A DNA stretch of 41,097 nucleotides, from NCBI GenBank assembly GCA_014896485.1, contig JADBKH010000017.1, positions 1 to 41,097 on the forward strand, read 5' to 3'. The DNA comes from Bacillota bacterium (GTDB lineage Bacteria > Bacillota > Bacilli > Bu12). Positions 36,874-41,097 of the stretch are shown in pieces (position 1 is the stretch's first letter; each line of letters starts with the position of its first letter). The notes under the pieces were generated by a model that saw only the letters and a program-made list of their open reading frames with translations, was not told where the DNA came from and did not search any database. The translations under genes were made by a program, and so were the position numbers.

Positions 36874-37110
36874 ATGAGAACTTCGAGCACACAGGGAAAC
36901 GCTGAACGGCTCTGTCAGGGCATCCACGCTTTTTTGACCCAGGCCACCGTCATGGGATGTCAAGCGAGACAGCTTGCCGAAAAGCTGGAGGAAGAAGCAT
37001 CGCGAGAGATGTTGCACACCAGCACCCTCTATCTGGAAGAGTGGAAAGACTGGGCGCAACACTTTTGCCTTGGCCAATGTCCCCTGCGGACGCAACCGAT
37101 GCGCACATGA
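36874..37110 (+). CDS. Uncharacterised small protein between hemW and lepA
   Basis: A 78-residue predicted protein on the opposite strand to its neighbours. A very strong ribosome site (GGGGGAGGGAG) lies 7 nt before the ATG at 36874. It is mostly helical, with ARQLAEKLEEEASREM and LYLEEWKDWAQHF, and has four cysteines, two in a C-terminal CLGQC. No family recognised. It ends 8 bp from the lepA stop. In B. subtilis, lepA and hemW are adjacent, so this is an insertion. Confidence 0.65.
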   Translation: MRTSSTQGNAERLCQGIHAFLTQATVMGCQARQLAEKLEEEASREMLHTSTLYLEEWKDWAQHFCLGQCPLRTQPMRT

Positions 37111-37118
37111 TCTTGTGC

Positions 37119-38933
37119 TCAATGGGTTTCGTCATCCAAGCGGAGCACAGCCATAAAGGCTTCTTGCGGGATGTCGACTCGGCCGATTTGTTTCATGCGC
37201 CGCTTGCCCTCACGCTGTTTTTCCAACAGCTTTTTCTTTCGGCTGACATCCCCACCGTAACACTTTGCTAAAACGTTCTTGCGCATCGCAGGCACATTTT
37301 CCCGAGCAATCACCCGTCCGCCAATGGCGGCTTGAATGGGCACTTCAAACAGCTGCCGTGGGAGCAGTTCGCGTAACCTGCTGACAAGCTGCTTACCACG
37401 ACGCTGCGCCTCATCGCGGTGGACGATGACAGAGAGTGCATCGACGACAGTGCCATTGATCAGCACATCAAGCCGGACAAGATCGGCCTCTCGGTAGCCG
37501 ATCGGTTCATAGTCGAGCGAGGCATAGCCTTTCGTCCGAGACTTCAGCTGATCGAAGAAATCGAAGATGATATCGGCCAAGGCCATCTCGTAGATCAAGC
37601 AGGCCCGATCTTGGGGACCGCCTAAATAGCGCATATCCATAAAGCGACCGTGACGGTTCTGGCACAGTTCCATCACAGGGCCAATATAGGCTTGCGGAAC
37701 ATACATCTCCGCCCGGACATAGGGTTCTTCAACGGCTTGGAGTCGATCGCTGGAGGGCAACTGCGCTGGACTGCGCACTTCGACGGTCTGACCATCTGTC
37801 AAGTGCGCACGATAGACGACGGTGGGCGCCGTAGTTACTAAATCCAGGCCGTACTCGCGTTCGAGTCGTTCCTGCACAATCTCGGCATGCAGCAGGCCCA
37901 GCATGCCACAGCGAAAGCCAAAACCCAGCGCCGCTGAGACCTCTTGTTCATACTGGAGCGCTGCATCTGACAGCGCCAGTCGCTCCAGCGCTTCACGCAG
38001 GTCATCATACTGATCTGGATCTTGTGGGTATAAGCCACAATAAACCATGGGTTGGACGTGGCGGTAGCCAGGCAGTGGCTGGTGCGCCGGACGCTGTGCG
38101 TCGGTGACTGTATCGCCTACACGCGTCTCCTGCACAGATTTGATCGCGGCAGTGAAGTAGCCAACTTCGCCAGCTTCCAGACGATCCACCGGTTGAGGCC
38201 AAGGTGTAAAAATGCCGACCTCATCGACCTCGAAGCGGTGCCCTGTGTTCATGAAGGCAATCTGCATGCCGGGAACAAGGGCCCCATCGCGTATTCGAAC
38301 GGTGACGACGACTCCCTTGTACGCATCGTAATACGAGTCAAAGACCAATGCGCGTAGGGGCCCCTCATCCTCGCCTGAAGGCGGTGGAATCTGTTGCACC
38401 ACGCGCTCCAAAATTTCATCAACTCCCGTACCCTCTTTGGCCGACGCCAAGATGGCATCTTCAGCAGGAAGGCCTGCCATCGTTTCAATCTCTGAACGCG
38501 TCTGCTCAATGTTGGCCGAGGGAAGATCGATTTTGTTGATCACCGGAACAATGGTTAGGTCTTGATCGAGCGCCAGATACAGGTTGGCCAACGTCTGAGC
38601 TTCGACGCCTTGCGTGGCATCCACCACCAAAAGTGCACCTTCACACGCAGCAAGGGAACGGGAAACCTCGTAGTTGAAATCGACATGGCCGGGCGTATCG
38701 ATCAAGTTGAGCTCGTAGTTTTTGCCGTCTTGTGCCTGATACATCATGCGGACAGGCTGCAACTTGATCGTGATACCATGCTCCTGTTCCAGCTCCAGCC
38801 GATCGAGCAATTGGTCCGTCATCTTGCGCTGGGAAACGGTACCCGTACGCTCCAGCAGGCGATCGGCCAGTGTCGATTTCCCATGATCGATGTGGGCAAT
38901 GATACAGAAATTGCGAATCCGCTCTTGTTCCAT
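37119..38933 (-). CDS. lepA: Elongation factor 4 (LepA)
   Basis: A translational GTPase that back-translocates or helps initiation-complex assembly, 604 residues. It begins [18 protein letters not shown] with the P-loop AHIDHGKST, then DTPGHVDF and NKIDLP. The C-terminal end carries [20 protein letters not shown], the signature CTD. The ATG at 38933 follows AAGGA at 8 nt and sits one base from the stop of the JAMM gene; the longer open frame is that gene in another frame. Confidence 0.98.
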   Translation of the reverse strand: MEQERIRNFCIIAHIDHGKSTLADRLLERTGTVSQRKMTDQLLDRLELEQEHGITIKLQPVRMMYQAQDGKNYELNLIDTPGHVDFNYEVSRSLAACEGALLVVDATQGVEAQTLANLYLALDQDLTIVPVINKIDLPSANIEQTRSEIETMAGLPAEDAILASAKEGTGVDEILERVVQQIPPPSGEDEGPLRALVFDSYYDAYKGVVVTVRIRDGALVPGMQIAFMNTGHRFEVDEVGIFTPWPQPVDRLEAGEVGYFTAAIKSVQETRVGDTVTDAQRPAHQPLPGYRHVQPMVYCGLYPQDPDQYDDLREALERLALSDAALQYEQEVSAALGFGFRCGMLGLLHAEIVQERLEREYGLDLVTTAPTVVYRAHLTDGQTVEVRSPAQLPSSDRLQAVEEPYVRAEMYVPQAYIGPVMELCQNRHGRFMDMRYLGGPQDRACLIYEMALADIIFDFFDQLKSRTKGYASLDYEPIGYREADLVRLDVLINGTVVDALSVIVHRDEAQRRGKQLVSRLRELLPRQLFEVPIQAAIGGRVIARENVPAMRKNVLAKCYGGDVSRKKKLLEKQREGKRRMKQIGRVDIPQEAFMAVLRLDDETH

Positions 38934-38934
38934 C

Positions 38935-39381
38935 TCACGTTTCCTTCGATTCAGTAGGCGGTAAACGGCCTGTTTGGGAAAGGGTGGGTTGTACGATGAG
39001 GGGTTCTTCTTCGACCCGACCTTCGATGATTCGGAAAGCACGCAAGACCGGCTGGTGCGTCTCCAACCCAGAAGCGATCAAATAGACAGCCTGTGGATAG
39101 TACGCCAAGGCAACATCGGTCTGCGAGGGCGTCGGAGGCCCGTAGGGATGGGAATGAAAGATCCCGACCAGTGAGCATCCTTCCTCACCGATTCGCTGCA
39201 ATGTCTCATAGAGCACCTGCGGATCGATACAGTAACGGGTGGGACTAGCCGCCGCATTGGGAGTTGGATAAAATCGCACCGCTTTATCATAAAAGCCGCC
39301 GATCAACCCGCAAGCTTCGTTGGGAAGCGTCTCCTTCGCAAAGACGAGCATCTGACGGCAGAGCGTCTCCGGGATCTCCAT
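38935..39381 (-). CDS. JAMM/MPN+ metallopeptidase (M67 family)
   Basis: A 148-residue zinc peptidase with a full JAMM signature: Glu22, His76, His78, Ser86 and Asp89 ([16 protein letters not shown]). Bacterial members such as Mec and QbsD remove amino acids or residues from the C-terminus of ubiquitin-like sulfur carriers. The directly upstream gene, a ThiF/MoeB-type E1 fused to rhodanese, activates such carriers, so the two probably act on the same small protein. No carrier gene is visible in the window. The ATG follows GGTGAGAG, 6 bp after the E1 stop. Confidence 0.93.
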   Translation of the reverse strand: MEIPETLCRQMLVFAKETLPNEACGLIGGFYDKAVRFYPTPNAAASPTRYCIDPQVLYETLQRIGEEGCSLVGIFHSHPYGPPTPSQTDVALAYYPQAVYLIASGLETHQPVLRAFRIIEGRVEEEPLIVQPTLSQTGRLPPTESKET

Positions 39382-39387
39382 CGGCTC

Positions 39388-40620
39388 TCACCGCCGGTTT
39401 GTCGCAGGATCATTGGCCTCAACCGATCGTACAACTGGCCGACCCTCGCTTTCCCAAGCCAGCATCCCACCAGTCATGTTATAAACCGATCGGTATCCAG
39501 CCGCTCGCAGCAGACGTGCCGCCTGTGCGGAACGTTGGCCTACATGACAGATGCAGATCACCTTCCTGTCTTTCGGCACTTCGTTGAGATGTTCAGGCAA
39601 GGATGGCAGCGGCAGCAGATGAGAACCCTCAATATGGCTCTGTGCGTACTCATCTGGATTGCGCACGTCCAAAAGATAGACCTCCCCCTTCCGCCACGCC
39701 TCTTCCACTTGGGCCGGCAACCATGCTTCTGCCCCAGGTAGAAAAGGAGCAGGTTGCGCATGGGACGACATCGCAGTTATCTCTGGTGTGGGCAAGGGTA
39801 CGCCACAAAAGCCCTCGTAATCCTGTGTCTCAACCTCCAGAATGGTGGGATGCTCGCCGCAAACCGGACACTGGGGGTTCTGTTCAAAGAGCAGGGTTTC
39901 CTGACGCCCTCGCAATGCATCGATCATCAGCAGACGGGAAACGAGTGGCTCGCCCGTCTGCAAGAGCAGCTTGAGCGCCTCGACAGCCTGCATGCTGCCC
40001 ACCTCGCCAACCAACGCACCCAATACCCCCGCTTCGGCACAACTGGGTACGCTTCCCGGCGAAGGCGGCTGCGGAAAGAGACAGCGGTAACACCCTGCCT
40101 TTGGAGCAAAGACCGTCAGTTGTGCCTCCCAGCGTAGAACCGAAGCATCGACCAGTGGCTTGCCCTCCAGCACACAGGCATCGTTGAGCAGGTAGCGGGT
40201 CGGAAAATTGTCGCAGCCGTTGACCACTACATCATAATCAGAGATGATGGCACGGACATTCGCTGCATCTAAGACCAACGGATAGCACGTATAATGCACG
40301 TCCGGATTTAAAGCAGCCAACCGATCCCGAGCTGCCATAACCTTCGGTTTTCCAACATCTTCAGAGCTATACAGGATTTGCCGCTGAAGATTGGAAAGAT
40401 CGACAACACCCCCATCTACCAAACCGATCGTGCCGACCCCAGCCGCACTCAAATAAAGTGCCGCAGGGGAACCCAATCCACCCACACCCACGATCAAGAC
40501 CCGCCCATTCAGCAACCGGAGCTGGCCTTCGTTCCCGACACCTGGAAGCAGAATTTGCCGTGCGTAGCGGTTCAGCTGTTGGGGGGTCAGCGGCGCTGCT
40601 GCGTTTATCCCCTCTGCCAT
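39388..40620 (-). CDS. moeB: MoeB/ThiF-type E1-like adenylyltransferase with C-terminal rhodanese domain
   Basis: A 410-residue fusion. Residues 10-260 are an E1-like domain that adenylates a C-terminal Gly-Gly of MoaD/ThiS/CysO-type carriers: GVGGLGSPAALYLSAAGVG (45-63), the Asp-rich nucleotide region DNFPTRYLLNDAC, and two zinc pairs, CYRC (177-180) and CPVC (251-254). Residues 295-395 are a rhodanese with the active loop CHVGQR, catalytic Cys358. It can load and sulfurate the carrier. I use the ATG at 40620, 7 nt after GAGGGG. It adjoins the JAMM gene. Confidence 0.94.
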   Translation of the reverse strand: MAEGINAAAPLTPQQLNRYARQILLPGVGNEGQLRLLNGRVLIVGVGGLGSPAALYLSAAGVGTIGLVDGGVVDLSNLQRQILYSSEDVGKPKVMAARDRLAALNPDVHYTCYPLVLDAANVRAIISDYDVVVNGCDNFPTRYLLNDACVLEGKPLVDASVLRWEAQLTVFAPKAGCYRCLFPQPPSPGSVPSCAEAGVLGALVGEVGSMQAVEALKLLLQTGEPLVSRLLMIDALRGRQETLLFEQNPQCPVCGEHPTILEVETQDYEGFCGVPLPTPEITAMSSHAQPAPFLPGAEAWLPAQVEEAWRKGEVYLLDVRNPDEYAQSHIEGSHLLPLPSLPEHLNEVPKDRKVICICHVGQRSAQAARLLRAAGYRSVYNMTGGMLAWESEGRPVVRSVEANDPATNRR

Positions 40621-40687
40621 ATAGCCACCCCTCCCCTTACACCGTGGCGCCTCTCTGCATGCGTGTGCCACACATGATGCTTCTATT

Positions 40688-41097
40688 TTACACCTTGTGA
40701 CTGTCCTGCCCCGCATCGGTGTAGGCAAGCACAGAAGAACGGGTGAGTGCAGCTTTCATGCGCTCCAAGAAATGGCCCCGCTTCGCACGGGCAGCTGTCT
40801 GCAACGCCGTCGTAAATGCCGGCCCCCGGCTGGCACCATGCGCCATCACCATCAACCCATTGACGCCCAGAACCGGTGTTCCATCCCCCCGTTCGACGGG
40901 GTGTGTCAAGCGCCAAAGCCCTTGCTGCAACTTTTCCAACTGCAGTGCAGAAAGCTGGTTGGATAATTCGACGCCAAATTGGGCGTTCAAATAATCGCCG
41001 AAACCCTCCATAAATTTCAGCAGGGCATTGCCGACAAAGCCGTCGGTCACCACCACATCCGCTTTCCCGTGCACCAGGTCATGTCCTTCGATGTTAC
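40688..41097 (-). CDS. plsX: Phosphate acyltransferase PlsX, C-terminal part (truncated at window edge)
   Basis: The last ~136 codons of PlsX, which makes acyl-phosphate from acyl-ACP for phospholipid synthesis. The frame enters from the edge as NIEGHDLVHGKADVVV and continues TDGFVGNALLKFMEG, PVLGVNGLMVMAHGAS and a helical end. The N-terminal half lies outside the window. It is upstream of moeB on the same strand with a 67-bp gap. In other Bacillota plsX sits with fatty-acid genes, so the block beyond the edge may be lipid synthesis. Confidence 0.95.
   Translation of the reverse strand, partial: NIEGHDLVHGKADVVVTDGFVGNALLKFMEGFGDYLNAQFGVELSNQLSALQLEKLQQGLWRLTHPVERGDGTPVLGVNGLMVMAHGASRGPAFTTALQTAARAKRGHFLERMKAALTRSSVLAYTDAGQDSHKV

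Overview
The window is a dense stretch of bacterial chromosome, roughly 56% GC by eye. It looks like an endospore-forming Bacillota of the Bacilli type, probably a deep-branching or thermotolerant lineage. The main evidence is a long minus-strand block whose order closely follows the Bacillus subtilis yqe/yqf region: lepA, hemW, hrcA-grpE-dnaK-dnaJ, prmA, mtaB, a yqeW-like gene, rpsU, yqfC, yqfD, phoH, pgpH, ybeY, dgkA, era, yqzL, recO, glyQ, glyS, dnaG, rpoD, then trmK and nif3. YqfC, YqfD and YqzL are sporulation-lineage markers. RNase P RNA, however, has the ancestral type A architecture rather than the type B of classical Bacillales. I do not name a genus.

Layout. 1-465: possible tail of an unknown gene, then a leader. 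466-4351 (+): a methionine/one-carbon operon of two tandem MetE-type (core methionine synthase) paralogs and a homocysteine methyltransferase-methylenetetrahydrofolate reductase fusion, linked by ATGA overlaps. 4363-5570 (-): a family 2 glycosyltransferase and rnpB. 5708-7178 (+): an APC amino-acid permease broken by one extra C. 7226-9345 (-): nif3, trmK behind a terminator, and a GerE-like regulator. 9486-10317 (-): nicotinamidase and a CAU tRNA. 10362-24954 (-): the macromolecular-synthesis block, rpoD back to rpsU. 25120-28217: a mixed island of an orphan gene, an rRNA methyltransferase, a Na/Pi cotransporter homolog and a Nudix hydrolase. 28214-35527 (-): heat-shock operon with CIRCE, then prmA and mtaB. 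35610-38933 (-): hemW and lepA, with a small orphan gene between them on the other strand. 38935-41097 (-): a JAMM peptidase, an E1-rhodanese fusion and the C-terminal part of PlsX.

How the genes work together. The minus-strand block combines transcription initiation (sigma A), replication priming (DnaG), ribosome assembly (Era, YbeY, S21, PrmA, LepA), glycyl-tRNA synthesis, recombination repair (RecO), tRNA modification (MtaB), c-di-AMP turnover (PgpH) and lipid-carrier recycling (DgkA-PAP2). Many genes overlap or start on TTG/GTG behind strong Shine-Dalgarno sequences, which several starts below rely on. Clear sigma-A promoters precede rnpB, rpsU and hrcA. The most unusual items are the tandem MetE pair whose first member has lost two zinc ligands, a tRNA-Ile2-like gene with C33, a TrmK with degraded methyltransferase motifs, short hairpins at gene junctions, a 29-bp perfect palindrome after rpsU, and a 32-codon yqzL.
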